DNA from: Chromatiales bacterium
Lineage (GTDB): Bacteria > Pseudomonadota > Gammaproteobacteria > RBG-16-57-12
Assembly: GCA_026989455.1 (NCBI GenBank)
Contig: JALSJH010000074.1
Coordinates: 1 to 51,932 of the forward strand
Length of the DNA stretch: 51,932 bases
Direction: 5' to 3'
Below the pieces are notes generated by a model. It was not told the origin of the DNA. It searched no databases and worked only from the letters and a program-made list of their open reading frames with translations. Each line of letters opens with the position of its first letter. The first letter of the stretch is position 1. Positions 8,300-16,237 of the stretch are shown here, one piece after another. The position numbers were made by a program, and so were the translations under genes.

Positions 8300-9703
8300 A
8301 TGGATCAACTAATCATCTTCGATCCGGAACTGATTAAACGCTACGATAAATCAGGCCCGCGTTATACGTCGTACCCCACCGCGGTACAGTTTGATGAGCG
8401 TTTCACCATTGAAACCTATCAGGCGTGGATTGAGAAAAGCAATGAGCTGAGTCGCAGCCTGCCTGAACCCAAGCCTATTTCACTCTATTTCCATATTCCA
8501 TTTTGTGACACGGTCTGTTTTTATTGCGGTTGCAATAAAGTGGTCACAAAAGATCGTAGCCGCTCCTCCCCCTATCTTGATCGCCTCTGCAAAGAGATTG
8601 AAATGCAGGCCGCACTGTTTGATGATAATCGGCCCGTTACCCAACTGCACTGGGGCGGCGGAACACCTACCTTTTTGAATAATGATGAGATGCGTCGTTT
8701 GATGGATTGTACCCGCAAACACTTTAATGTTGTGGGCGACGATCAAGGAGAATTCTCCATTGAAATTGACCCCCGTGAGGCCGATGCTGAAAAAGTGGCG
8801 GTACTGCGCGAGTTGGGCTTCAATCGAATGAGTCTAGGTATTCAGGATTTTGACGAAAAAGTACAAAAAGCCGTTAACCGCATTCAGAGCGAAGAGCAGA
8901 CACTGTTGGTGCTCAACTCCGCGAGGGCAGAGGGGTTTCGCTCGATAAGTGTTGATCTTATCTATGGGTTGCCGTTTCAAACGGTTGAAAGCTTCCGCCG
9001 CACCCTCGATCGCATTGTTGAAGTCAATCCCGACCGCATTTCCGTCTTTAACTACGCTCACCTGCCGGAACTCTTTAAGCCACAACGGCGCATAAATGAA
9101 GATGACTTGCCTTTGCCGGAAGAGAAGCTGAAAATCCTGCAATTGACCATTGAGCACCTTCAACAAGCTGGCTATGTCTACATTGGCATGGATCACTTTG
9201 CAAAGCCTGACGACGAACTCTGTTTGGCACAAAATGACGACACGCTCTACCGTAACTTTCAGGGCTACTCCACCCATGCCGATTGCGACCTTGTCGGCTT
9301 GGGAGTCACCTCGATCAGCATGGTGGGCTCAAGTTACAGCCAAAACGTAAAGGGGATGGATGAGTATTATGCGGTGATTGATGCCGGTAAACTGCCCGTC
9401 TTCCGAGGCGTTGATCTGAGTGCAGATGACCTACTGCGTCGTGAAGTCATTACACGCCTTATTTGCCACTTTCACCTCAACATGCCGCGCATTGAACGTG
9501 AGTTTAATATCAACTTCGCCGACTATTTTGCAGCCGAACTAGCCGACCTGAAACAGTTCACTGATGACGGACTGGTGAGCCTCGACTCAGAAGAGATCAC
9601 CATCAACCCCAAGGGGCGGCTGTTGATACGCAATGTCTGCATGCTGTTTGACCGTTATCTACGGGAAAAAAGAGGCGCGGGCAGCTTCTCAAAGGTTATT
9701 TAA
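8300..9703 (+). CDS. hemN: Oxygen-independent coproporphyrinogen III dehydrogenase HemN
   Basis: 467 residues. It is a radical SAM enzyme that decarboxylates coproporphyrinogen III to protoporphyrinogen IX in haem synthesis without oxygen. The start has the HemN-type segment YTSYPTAVQF, and the cluster motif CDTVCFYCGC gives C69, C73, C76 and the extra C78 that is typical of true HemN rather than HemW-like relatives. GGGTPTFL and the C-terminal winged-helix domain are present. Its own promoter and a strong terminator flank it, so it is probably a single-gene unit. Presence of HemN suggests growth at low or no oxygen. Confidence 0.96.
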   Translation: MDQLIIFDPELIKRYDKSGPRYTSYPTAVQFDERFTIETYQAWIEKSNELSRSLPEPKPISLYFHIPFCDTVCFYCGCNKVVTKDRSRSSPYLDRLCKEIEMQAALFDDNRPVTQLHWGGGTPTFLNNDEMRRLMDCTRKHFNVVGDDQGEFSIEIDPREADAEKVAVLRELGFNRMSLGIQDFDEKVQKAVNRIQSEEQTLLVLNSARAEGFRSISVDLIYGLPFQTVESFRRTLDRIVEVNPDRISVFNYAHLPELFKPQRRINEDDLPLPEEKLKILQLTIEHLQQAGYVYIGMDHFAKPDDELCLAQNDDTLYRNFQGYSTHADCDLVGLGVTSISMVGSSYSQNVKGMDEYYAVIDAGKLPVFRGVDLSADDLLRREVITRLICHFHLNMPRIEREFNINFADYFAAELADLKQFTDDGLVSLDSEEITINPKGRLLIRNVCMLFDRYLREKRGAGSFSKVI

Positions 9704-9718
9704 TCCGAATGTTTCATG

Positions 9719-9744
9719 AAAAAGGGGCGAATTGCCCCTTTTTT
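9719..9744 (+). terminator. Rho-independent terminator after hemN
   Basis: Stem GGGGC (9724-9728) / GCCCC (9734-9738) with a 5-nt loop, flanked by an A run before and a run of six T after, so it can work in both directions. It starts 16 bp after the hemN stop. Confidence 0.85.
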
Positions 9745-9761
9745 GTGACTACCATTTTTTA

Positions 9762-10165
9762 TTAAACAAGATTATTTACCTCGACCCAATGCAATAACTC
9801 TTTGAAACTTAGCCCCGACGCTTCACTTGATTTTATTGCAAATGTTTTTGGTGAGGCTTGTTTTCCTTCGCAAAGTACGCCGCAGCTTTTTAATATGTCG
9901 CACTCCCCCTTTAACCGTTTGTTTTCTTTGCACAATATTTTTATCTCGTCATAGAGGTGCGTTTCTTCAACCTGACTCGCCTTCTGTTTGTGCGGGCTAT
10001 GGTATTTGCTGATCCAAGTATGCAACGTACTCTTGTTGATACCCAACTCCTCCGCTGTCTTGACTATGGGGTCCACTTTATAGGTTGATCACTCTCTATT
10101 GCCAGCTTGAGCGCTGACCCTTTAAATTCTGACATATAGTGGTTCTGCTTCTTCTGATGACCCAT
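9762..10165 (-). pseudogene. Broken IS3-family transposase orfA
   Basis: The minus strand from the ATG at 10165 reads MGHQKKQNHYMSEFKGSAL and goes on to SDQPI. After a frame break it resumes with VKTAEELGINKSTLHTW and the helical KENKRLKGECDILK segment, a helix-turn-helix plus leucine-zipper layout typical of IS3-family OrfA. A second frame break occurs at an A5 run near 9894; the other frame then gives KAAAYFAKEN and a stop at 9833, the normal OrfA ending. No orfB follows, since the hemN terminator lies just beyond. With two frameshifts and no catalytic DDE half it cannot make transposase. Confidence 0.85.
10065..10081 (+). repeat. 11-bp IS-end scar inside the orfA remnant
   Basis: GGGGTCCACTT (10068-10078) is flanked by TAT on both sides (10065-10067 and 10079-10081). 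Removing 14 bp restores the OrfA reading frame across SDQPI-VKTAEEL. It looks like the leftover terminus of another insertion element with its 3-bp target duplication. The 14-mer TGGGGTCCACTTTA recurs as its reverse complement at 21430-21443. Confidence 0.55.
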
Positions 10166-10200
10166 CGGTACACTCTCCCCGGTTAACCCCCAATATTACT

Positions 10201-10308
10201 TTAGGTTGTGTATCCGGAGGAAATATTACGGATGAAATGGTTCAGAAATATCTAGAACATCATCGGAATCCTGCGAATAAGGGTGGTGGAAACATGACTC
10301 TTGAATAG
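10201..10308 (+). pseudogene. 3' end of an IS200/IS605-type tnpA
   Basis: Thirty-five codons in frame to a TAG at 10306-10308 encode a tail with GGNITDEMVQKYLEHHR, the usual C-terminal helix of the single-strand Y1 transposases of the IS200/IS605 family. The catalytic HUH and Tyr parts are missing, and the sequence upstream belongs to the IS3-type remnant, so this copy was truncated on its left. The hairpins expected at an IS200/IS605 right end follow at once, which supports the call. Confidence 0.65.
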
Positions 10309-10317
10309 TTAAATATA

Positions 10318-10360
10318 GGACTTTCAGTCCAGTCACAACCTATGCACTTTCAGTGCATAG
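10318..10360 (+). repeat. Two hairpins of an IS200/IS605-type right end
   Basis: Hairpin one: GGACT (10318-10322) / AGTCC (10326-10330) with a 3-nt loop. Hairpin two: CTATGCAC (10340-10347) / GTGCATAG (10353-10360) with loop TTTCA. They start 10 bp after the tnpA remnant stop. Subterminal hairpins of this kind are recognised by Y1 transposases. From here to 10521 I see no further gene; the last 20 bp hold the ribosome site GGAG of the next gene. Confidence 0.6.
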
Positions 10361-10521
10361 TGGCTGAGTTGAGCGGTTTTATTGTTGACAACGGGGGAGT
10401 CCACATAAGTTACCATCTGAGTTAAATCAATAACCAGCCATTTAGATATTTTTCTGTTTGATGTAACTTAGCGCTGATAATCGCGAATGACAGTGTGAGC
10501 GGGTGATGGAGCTTTACGGGT

Positions 10522-11163
10522 ATGGGTAATGATATAAATAATCTGATTGATCGGTTGGTGGAGGAGCATCAGGGTGTTGAGCCTGAACCTAATCCACTGG
10601 TCAAGATGCTGCCGCTGCTGGTGGGTGTGGTGGGTTATATGGCCAGTGTGGTGGTGTTAATTGGCCTGCGATCAGATTGGCAGGCGATGATCACGGCTTC
10701 GGCGACTTATCAAATTGAGCTGCTGCTCTCTTTGTTGGTGGGCGTGTCGGGAATGTTGGCTGCCGGTTGGCTGCGTATTCCATATACTAAAAACCAGCGT
10801 TGGATTGTCTCTGCAGCACTGCTTTGCGGGGCAGCTTTTGTTGGCTTTGAGCTTTTCCGTTTGCTCAGTGAAGGGGTCTCGCTTGCATCTGTTAGTGCTT
10901 TTGTTTCGTGTTATCTACACAGCCTCTATCTGGCCACTCTGCCAACGGTTGCCTTGGTGATGACCCAGCGTTCAGGCTCTACCACTCACCCTTATCTCTC
11001 TGCGCTTATGGGGGTGTTTGCGATCGCTGGTTTTGCCTGGATTGGCTTGCGCCTGACTTGTGAGGTCAACTTGGCTGGACACAATGCTATTGTTCAGTTA
11101 TCGCCGTTTATTTTATTGGGAATGGTGCTGGGAATAAGTGCCAAGAGACTCTATCGCTGGTAA
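10522..11163 (+). CDS. DUF1109/NrsF-like membrane protein, possible orphan anti-sigma factor
   Basis: 213 residues with about six hydrophobic segments after a short acidic N-terminus (DRLVEEHQ). The C-terminal part, LRLTCEVNLAGHNAIVQLSP followed by a last helix and RLYRW, resembles the DUF1109 pattern of Cys, acidic loop, His, 'lP' and terminal RW. Members such as Caulobacter NrsF are integral-membrane anti-sigma factors that hold an ECF sigma factor and are normally encoded next to it. No sigma gene is adjacent here: IS debris lies upstream and a convergent gene downstream. Family assignment is by eye, and the role is inferred. Confidence 0.62.
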   Translation: MGNDINNLIDRLVEEHQGVEPEPNPLVKMLPLLVGVVGYMASVVVLIGLRSDWQAMITASATYQIELLLSLLVGVSGMLAAGWLRIPYTKNQRWIVSAALLCGAAFVGFELFRLLSEGVSLASVSAFVSCYLHSLYLATLPTVALVMTQRSGSTTHPYLSALMGVFAIAGFAWIGLRLTCEVNLAGHNAIVQLSPFILLGMVLGISAKRLYRW

Positions 11164-11167
11164 CGCT

Positions 11168-11536
11168 TTAATGTCTGGGTTGGTTTTTTGTCGGAGTGAA
11201 TGCCGCTGCGAAATCGGCTGCTTTGAAACCGATAATGACTCCCCCTTGGTGTTCGACCACAGGTCGTTTGATCAGGGTCGGATTCTTCAGTAAGAGTGCC
11301 AAGGCATTTTCGGCAGATAAGTTGTTTTTAACATCATCGCTCAGGTTGCGCCATGTGGTGGAACGCTTGTTCACCATGATCTGCCAGCCAACGGCATCAG
11401 CCCAGCGTTGGATCATCTGCTCATCGAGGCCATCTTTTCGAATGTCGTGAAAGGTGTGCTCCACATCATTTTCTGTGAGCCAGTTGAGGGCTTTTTTGAC
11501 GGTATCACACTGTTTTATACCAAAGAGTGTCAACAT
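11168..11536 (-). CDS. Spx/ArsC-family (YffB-like) thioredoxin-fold protein
   Basis: 122 residues. The N-terminal segment GIKQCDTVKKALNWL carries a single Cys at the position of the ArsC active-site Cys, and KRPVVEHQGGVIIGF near residues 91-105 is the usual C-terminal signature of the ArsC/Spx/YffB group. Real arsenate reductases of this fold keep a similar Cys, but the 'KQCDTVKKA' form is typical of the YffB subgroup of unknown substrate, often found near lysine-pathway genes. Here dapA is the divergent neighbour. It converges on the DUF1109 gene with 4 bp between the stops. Confidence 0.85.
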   Translation of the reverse strand: MLTLFGIKQCDTVKKALNWLTENDVEHTFHDIRKDGLDEQMIQRWADAVGWQIMVNKRSTTWRNLSDDVKNNLSAENALALLLKNPTLIKRPVVEHQGGVIIGFKAADFAAAFTPTKNQPRH

Positions 11537-11585
11537 AGTTTAGGTTGCTTTCTGGCTGGAGTCAGTTGATTGTAAGCTAAATAAG

Positions 11586-11604
11586 ATTCGCTTTGTAGGC
11601 GAAT
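11586..11604 (+). other. Small inverted repeat between the YffB-like gene and dapA
   Basis: ATTCGC (11586-11591) and GCGAAT (11599-11604) separated by 7 nt, followed by TTTG. It lies in the 179-bp divergent region and might be an operator or a leader hairpin. No clear promoter boxes were identified around it. Confidence 0.25.
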
Positions 11605-11715
11605 TTTGTTGAATATTTCCGAGGTTGGCCAGTGTCTGTTTTTCAAGCGCGGCTTGAGTTATTTCACGCCCCCCAGTAAGATTGCACCCTTTTGAGCGTT
11701 TTTGCGGAGATCAAC

Positions 11716-12594
11716 ATGTTTCACGGTAGTATGGTGGCACTAGTAACCCCGATGCATGCGGATGGCAGCATCGATTTTGAGGGGTTGGCTCGATTGGTTG
11801 AGTTCCACATAGAGAACAAAACCGATGCCATTGTCTCGGTGGGCACAACGGGCGAGTCGGCAACGCTCAGTGAAGAGGAGCATACCCGCGTCGTTCGCCG
11901 CACCGTGGAGCTGGTGAAAGGGCGTGTTCCGGTGATCGCTGGGAGTGGCTCAAACTGTACCCGTGAAGCCACCGCCCTGACGCAGTCCGCTATGGAAGCG
12001 GGTGCGGATGCCTGTCTGCTAGTGACACCTTATTATATTAAACCCACGCAAGAGGGACTCTACCAGCACTATAAGTCGATCGCTGAGGCGGTGGCTATTC
12101 CGCAGATCCTTTATAATGTGCCGGGGAGAACCGCGGTGGATCTGTTGCCGGAAACGGTTGCCCGGCTTGCTGAAATTCCAAATATAGTCGGTATTAAAGA
12201 GGCGACCGGCGACTTGCAGCGCGCCAAAGATATTTTAGCGTTGTGTGGGTCTAAATTAGACCTATACAGTGGTGACGATTTTACCAGCCGTGAGTTTATC
12301 CTGTTGGGTGGCAAGGGGGCGATATCGGTAACCGCAAATGTTGCTCCTCGATTGATGCACGATATGTGTGCGGCGGCACTGGCGGGTGACTTGCCTACAG
12401 CGGAAGCGCTGGACGGCTCTTTGGTGGGGCTGCATGAAAACCTGTTTCTGGAGGCGAACCCAATCCCAGTGAAGTGGGCTGTGGCGCGTATTGGCTTGAT
12501 TGAGTCGGCTATTCGCCTGCCGTTGACAACGCTTTCTGAACAGCACCATAACCGCGTGGCAGATGCGATGTGTCAGGCCGGAGTTAGTTTATGA
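11716..12594 (+). CDS. dapA: 4-hydroxy-tetrahydrodipicolinate synthase DapA
   Basis: 292 residues from the ATG at 11716, the same length as E. coli DapA. A GGAG ribosome site precedes this ATG; the upstream in-frame TTG at 11692 would add eight unconserved residues. The enzyme condenses pyruvate with aspartate semialdehyde in lysine and peptidoglycan precursor synthesis. Schiff-base Lys is K161 (GIKEATGD), the catalytic Tyr lies in ILYNVPGRTAVDL, and the GTTGES motif is near residue 43. The stop overlaps the bamC start as ATGA, so the pair is translationally coupled, as in many gammaproteobacteria. Confidence 0.97.
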   Translation: MFHGSMVALVTPMHADGSIDFEGLARLVEFHIENKTDAIVSVGTTGESATLSEEEHTRVVRRTVELVKGRVPVIAGSGSNCTREATALTQSAMEAGADACLLVTPYYIKPTQEGLYQHYKSIAEAVAIPQILYNVPGRTAVDLLPETVARLAEIPNIVGIKEATGDLQRAKDILALCGSKLDLYSGDDFTSREFILLGGKGAISVTANVAPRLMHDMCAAALAGDLPTAEALDGSLVGLHENLFLEANPIPVKWAVARIGLIESAIRLPLTTLSEQHHNRVADAMCQAGVSL

Positions 12595-13616
12595 GTCATC
12601 GTTTTTTCTTGCTTGGTTTGGCGCTGTTACTCTCCGTGATGCTGAGCGGTTGCTCAAATTACTCGGCCAGCCATGAGTACTACAAGGCGCGTCCTGAGGC
12701 CAAGCTGGAGATTCCCCCGGGTTTAGACCGTCCGGTAGAGCGTTTGGATATGACCTTGCCCAAGGCGGCTGACGGCACGGCAACCTACTCAAGTTATAGT
12801 GGCGATTGCAAACAAGATCCATCGACGCTGAATATGGTCGCTCAGAAAGATCTCTCTGTGGTGCGTGAAGGGGACTTTATCTGGCTTCACGCCAATACCA
12901 ATCCAGAACAGTTATGGGGGGCAGCACGCTCTTTCTTGAAGAAGAAGGGCTTTGGCATCGCTCGTGATGATGACGACCTGGGTATATTGGAGAGTGACTG
13001 GTTTGAGTATCAGGAGGATGGTCACTCGTTGCGCGACAAATACCGTCTCCGTTTTGAATATGGAAAAACGGCGGGCAGTAGTGAAATTTATTTGAGCCTT
13101 CGTGGTGAGCGCTTGTCCGACGGTGAATGGCAGCCCCGTGAAACAGATGTAGAGCTTGAAATTGAGATGTTGAAGCGTTTGGCACGCTATCTGGGTGATA
13201 GTGAGGTTGAATTTTCGGAAGTGCCAACCGCCGAAACCGAGGTGGCTCTTCACGACCGGGGCAAAAAAGGCGGGCTAAGTCTGGTGATTAATCATGGCTT
13301 TGATGATGCGTGGCGGCGCACTCTTCGCGCGATTGAAGAGAGTGGTAATCATATAGAGGAGCGCTCAATTAACCAACGCTTCCTGATTGCACGCTTTGAG
13401 GATAAAAGTGAAGCCGCCAAAGCTCGCCGGAGTTCGTGGATGGGTAGTGTGCTGATACCCTCTGAAAAACATGCTGAGGGGCGCTTTCGTATCGAATTTT
13501 TCATTCGAGGTGAAAACAGCACTGAGGTTCAGATTCAGAATCTGCAAGGAAAAGCCACCTCAAGTGAGCGTGCTAAGCGGGTGATCTCGGAGTTGGAGCA
13601 GGCACTCAGTGAATAG
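12591..13616 (+). CDS. bamC: Outer-membrane assembly lipoprotein BamC
   Basis: 341 residues with a type II signal peptide and lipobox LSGC; the lipidated residue is C21. BamC is an accessory lipoprotein of the BAM complex that inserts beta-barrels in the outer membrane. The N-terminal stretch after the Cys is polar and unstructured, and it is followed by two globular helix-grip domains (about 95-200 and 220-335). It is coupled to dapA by an ATGA overlap, the classic order for nlpB/bamC. Assignment rests on context plus architecture; similarity in the globular parts is moderate. Confidence 0.88.
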   Translation: MSHRFFLLGLALLLSVMLSGCSNYSASHEYYKARPEAKLEIPPGLDRPVERLDMTLPKAADGTATYSSYSGDCKQDPSTLNMVAQKDLSVVREGDFIWLHANTNPEQLWGAARSFLKKKGFGIARDDDDLGILESDWFEYQEDGHSLRDKYRLRFEYGKTAGSSEIYLSLRGERLSDGEWQPRETDVELEIEMLKRLARYLGDSEVEFSEVPTAETEVALHDRGKKGGLSLVINHGFDDAWRRTLRAIEESGNHIEERSINQRFLIARFEDKSEAAKARRSSWMGSVLIPSEKHAEGRFRIEFFIRGENSTEVQIQNLQGKATSSERAKRVISELEQALSE

Positions 13617-13625
13617 TCACTCTTA

Positions 13626-14387
13626 ATGCGATTTGCATATCTGGGTAGCGGCAGTGGCGGCAATGGTTTTTTAGTTGAACAGGGTAACACCTGCCTACTG
13701 GTTGACTGTGGCTTCTCGGCAAAAGAGTGTGAGCGCCGCTTGGCTACTCTGGGGAAAACAGCCAGCCAATTAGCGGGTATTTTGGTGACACACGAGCATG
13801 GTGATCATATCAATGGTGTCGGGCGCTTGGCACGCAAGCACAACCTGCATGTGTGGCTAAGTGCAGGTACGCTGCGCGCTGAACGTACTGGCGAACTACC
13901 GACCTTCTGTTTGATGAATACCCACCAGGCACTCTCCATTGGTGACTTGGAGATAAATCCATTCCCCGTTCCCCATGATGCACACGAGCCGTGTCAATTT
14001 ACCTTCTCAAATGGCGCGGAAAAGTTGGGTCTGGCCACCGATTTTGGCTGCGAAACTCCTCATGTCATTGAACAGTTGAGTGGCTGTGATGCGCTGGTGC
14101 TGGAGTGTAATCATGATCTGGCGATGCTGCTGAATGGTGAGTATCCAGCCTATTTAAAGCGCCGGGTGAGTGGTGATCATGGTCACCTGAGTAACCAACA
14201 AGCGGCCAATTTGTTAGCGAAATTAGATAATTCAAGGCTTCAGCATATTGTTGCGGCGCACTTGAGTGAAAAACACAACACACCGCAACTGGCTCGCAAC
14301 GCCTTGAGTGACGTTTTGAACTGCCAGCCAGAGTGGATCTCTGTTGCGGAGCAGCAGCAAGGCCTGGCCTGGCGAGATGTCGCCTGA
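13626..14387 (+). CDS. MBL-fold metallohydrolase, YycJ/WalJ-like
   Basis: 253 residues. The metallo-beta-lactamase motif HEHGDH (VTHEHGDHINGVGRL, near residues 57-65) is intact, with further metal ligands expected in PHDAHEP, ATDFGC and the late AAHLSEKHN segment. The N-terminus FAYLGSGSGGNGFLVEQG is typical of the YycJ/WalJ group, whose Bacillus member is linked to DNA repair and cell-wall regulation. The substrate is not known, and nuclease activity is possible. It begins 9 bp after bamC and is likely in the same operon. Confidence 0.85.
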   Translation: MRFAYLGSGSGGNGFLVEQGNTCLLVDCGFSAKECERRLATLGKTASQLAGILVTHEHGDHINGVGRLARKHNLHVWLSAGTLRAERTGELPTFCLMNTHQALSIGDLEINPFPVPHDAHEPCQFTFSNGAEKLGLATDFGCETPHVIEQLSGCDALVLECNHDLAMLLNGEYPAYLKRRVSGDHGHLSNQQAANLLAKLDNSRLQHIVAAHLSEKHNTPQLARNALSDVLNCQPEWISVAEQQQGLAWRDVA

Positions 14388-14417
14388 CTCCATTTAAATG
14401 ACACGTGTTTAATTGAG

Positions 14418-14574
14418 GAAGCTCCGATCAAGTCATGAATATTTTATACTGGCTTAAATCGCCCTCATTTATCCCGAAAATTACACCCATAGAGCGACTA
14501 TTACTGCGCATTTCGGAACAAATGAGAACAATTTCCTCTCAGCTTAAATTCATTCAGACTTAATCAGAGACTCC
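14418..14574 (+). mobile_element. Palindromic mobile element, copy 2 (157 bp)
   Basis: A full-length copy from GAAGCTCCGATCAAGTCATG to CTTAATCAGAGACTCC, with perfect 5-bp direct repeats TTGAG at 14413-14417 and 14575-14579. The two halves are imperfect reverse complements meeting near 14493. It encodes no protein. It ends 12 bp before the purC ATG, and the right-hand TTGAG forms part of the purC ribosome-binding site. Confidence 0.9.
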
Positions 14575-14586
14575 TTGAGGAACACC

Positions 14587-15318
14587 ATGCAAAAAACCAC
14601 CGAACTCTACGCCGGAAAAGCCAAGTCAGTTTACAATACTGATCACCCAGACTACCTGATTATGTCGTTCCGCAACGATACGTCGGCCTTTGATGGCGAA
14701 AAAATTGAGCAGCTTGAACGAAAAGGTGAAGTTAACAATAAATTTAACCACTTTATTATGCAGAAGCTTGAAGCCGCAGGAATTCCGACACAAGTGGAGT
14801 CTCTGCTTTCAGATACCGAATCGGTGGTGAAGCGTTTAGAGATGATCCCGGTTGAGTGCGTAGTGCGTAATATTTCAGCGGGTAGTCTCTGTCGCCGCCT
14901 GGGTGTGGAAGAGGGGCTGGATTTGCAACCACCTACCTTCGAGCTATTTCTTAAAAACGATGCGTTACACGACCCTATGTTGAACGAGTCACTTGCGATA
15001 ACGTTTGGCTGGGCAACGCAACCACAGCTAACAAAAATGAGAGAGCTGACCCTCACGGTAAACAAGGTGTTGAGCCAGCTTTTTGATGACGCGGGTATGT
15101 TGCTGGTGGATTACAAGCTGGAGTTTGGTCTGTTTAAAGGGGAAATCATGCTGGGGGACGAGTTCTCCCCTGATGGTTGTCGTTTGTGGGACAAAGAGAG
15201 CCGCGAAAAGCTGGACAAAGATCGCTTTCGCCAAGGCTTAGGCGGCGTTGTTGAAGCCTACCTCGATGTTGCCAGCCGCCTAGGTATTGATATGGGGCCG
15301 GTTGAGCGCTCAAGCTGA
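14587..15318 (+). CDS. purC: Phosphoribosylaminoimidazole-succinocarboxamide synthase PurC
   Basis: 243 residues from the ATG at 14587. The Shine-Dalgarno sequence TTGAGGAA lies 6 bp upstream and is partly made of the duplicated target site of the mobile element. PurC joins CAIR and aspartate using ATP in purine synthesis. Family motifs are all present: [53 protein letters not shown] and [12 protein letters not shown]. The 157-bp element separates the gene from any native promoter, so transcription must start within the element or come through it. It converges on the HDOD gene. Confidence 0.97.
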   Translation: MQKTTELYAGKAKSVYNTDHPDYLIMSFRNDTSAFDGEKIEQLERKGEVNNKFNHFIMQKLEAAGIPTQVESLLSDTESVVKRLEMIPVECVVRNISAGSLCRRLGVEEGLDLQPPTFELFLKNDALHDPMLNESLAITFGWATQPQLTKMRELTLTVNKVLSQLFDDAGMLLVDYKLEFGLFKGEIMLGDEFSPDGCRLWDKESREKLDKDRFRQGLGGVVEAYLDVASRLGIDMGPVERSS

Positions 15319-15346
15319 GAGATCACTGAAGTCTGGGTTAACAGCA

Positions 15347-16207
15347 TCAGGCGCGGAAGAAGTGGAGAATGTCTCTGATTTCGCTGGCGGCTTGTTTAAG
15401 GGTATTGACGCTCTCTTCGGGTGTTAATTTCAAGGTTTTGAAAGCAGATATTTCACCCCAGTTTACCTTGCTACGTGGGCCGCAGACGGTGACGGTGCTG
15501 TGCAGGTTGGCTACGGTCACCACATCAATCAGTTCGGGTGTGTTAGCCGACTCTCGGCCAAGGTTTTCATGCTCTGCTGCTGTGAGAATAAAGGCTTCCG
15601 GGAATTTCCAGATCTCAAGAATACGTTTGCCGATAATCGTATGAGTCTCTTTGAGTGCTTCATCCAGCGCATCCTGATCGTTAATTATTTCGGGGAATTG
15701 CAGGGCATGCTCCAAAATAGGGAGTACTCCAATATCGTGAATAAGTCCTGCTAACATCGCCTCATCAGGTTTTAGAAAAGTGTGGTTGCGTGCCAGCACA
15801 TAGCTGAGTGCGGCCACTTGTGTGTTGTGCTTCCAGAGGCGCGAGGTGCGCTGGCGTAGCAGGGGGGATTTGGGGCGGTGAGATTGCTCAACCAACATCA
15901 CGGTGACTAAACTTCGCACCAAGGACTGCCCCATGCGGATGATGGCGGTATTCAGATCTTCGATAGGATCTTGACCACGAAAGATCGGGCTGTTGGCCAC
16001 TTGAATGATGCGCGCCGAAATGGCGGCATCCATGCCTAGCGCCTTGGCGATATCAGTAACGCTCGCTTGTGGGTTATTAAGCAGCTTATGCACTTTCAGC
16101 GCAACATCAGGAAGGACAGGGAGTACCAGCGAGTTCGTCTCTAAGTCTTTTAGCAGGCTATCAATAAATTCAACGGTGGTGCTCACAGTATTTCCTTTTT
16201 TGTCCAT
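15347..16207 (-). CDS. HDOD-domain signalling protein
   Basis: 286 residues. An HDOD domain fills most of it (about 25-225): LPVLPDVALKVHKLLNNP at the start, then the helical core with MLAGLIHDIGVLPILEH. The HD pair is kept, but the upstream and downstream metal ligands of true HD phosphodiesterases are not obvious. HDOD proteins usually act as signalling adaptors, often around c-di-GMP, type IV pili or chemotaxis. It begins 31 bp after ygfZ on the same strand and may be co-transcribed with it. No partner domain is attached. Confidence 0.88.
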   Translation of the reverse strand: MDKKGNTVSTTVEFIDSLLKDLETNSLVLPVLPDVALKVHKLLNNPQASVTDIAKALGMDAAISARIIQVANSPIFRGQDPIEDLNTAIIRMGQSLVRSLVTVMLVEQSHRPKSPLLRQRTSRLWKHNTQVAALSYVLARNHTFLKPDEAMLAGLIHDIGVLPILEHALQFPEIINDQDALDEALKETHTIIGKRILEIWKFPEAFILTAAEHENLGRESANTPELIDVVTVANLHSTVTVCGPRSKVNWGEISAFKTLKLTPEESVNTLKQAASEIRDILHFFRA

Positions 16208-16237
16208 TACGGCAGCGAACTTGATTGTTTTCTGTCA

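Noticed and set aside
9880-9905. Programmed -1 frameshift in the IS3-type orfA
   Set aside because: The run is only five A, and reaching the normal OrfA ending needs the opposite shift (+1 or -2). A decay mutation fits better, also because no orfB is present.
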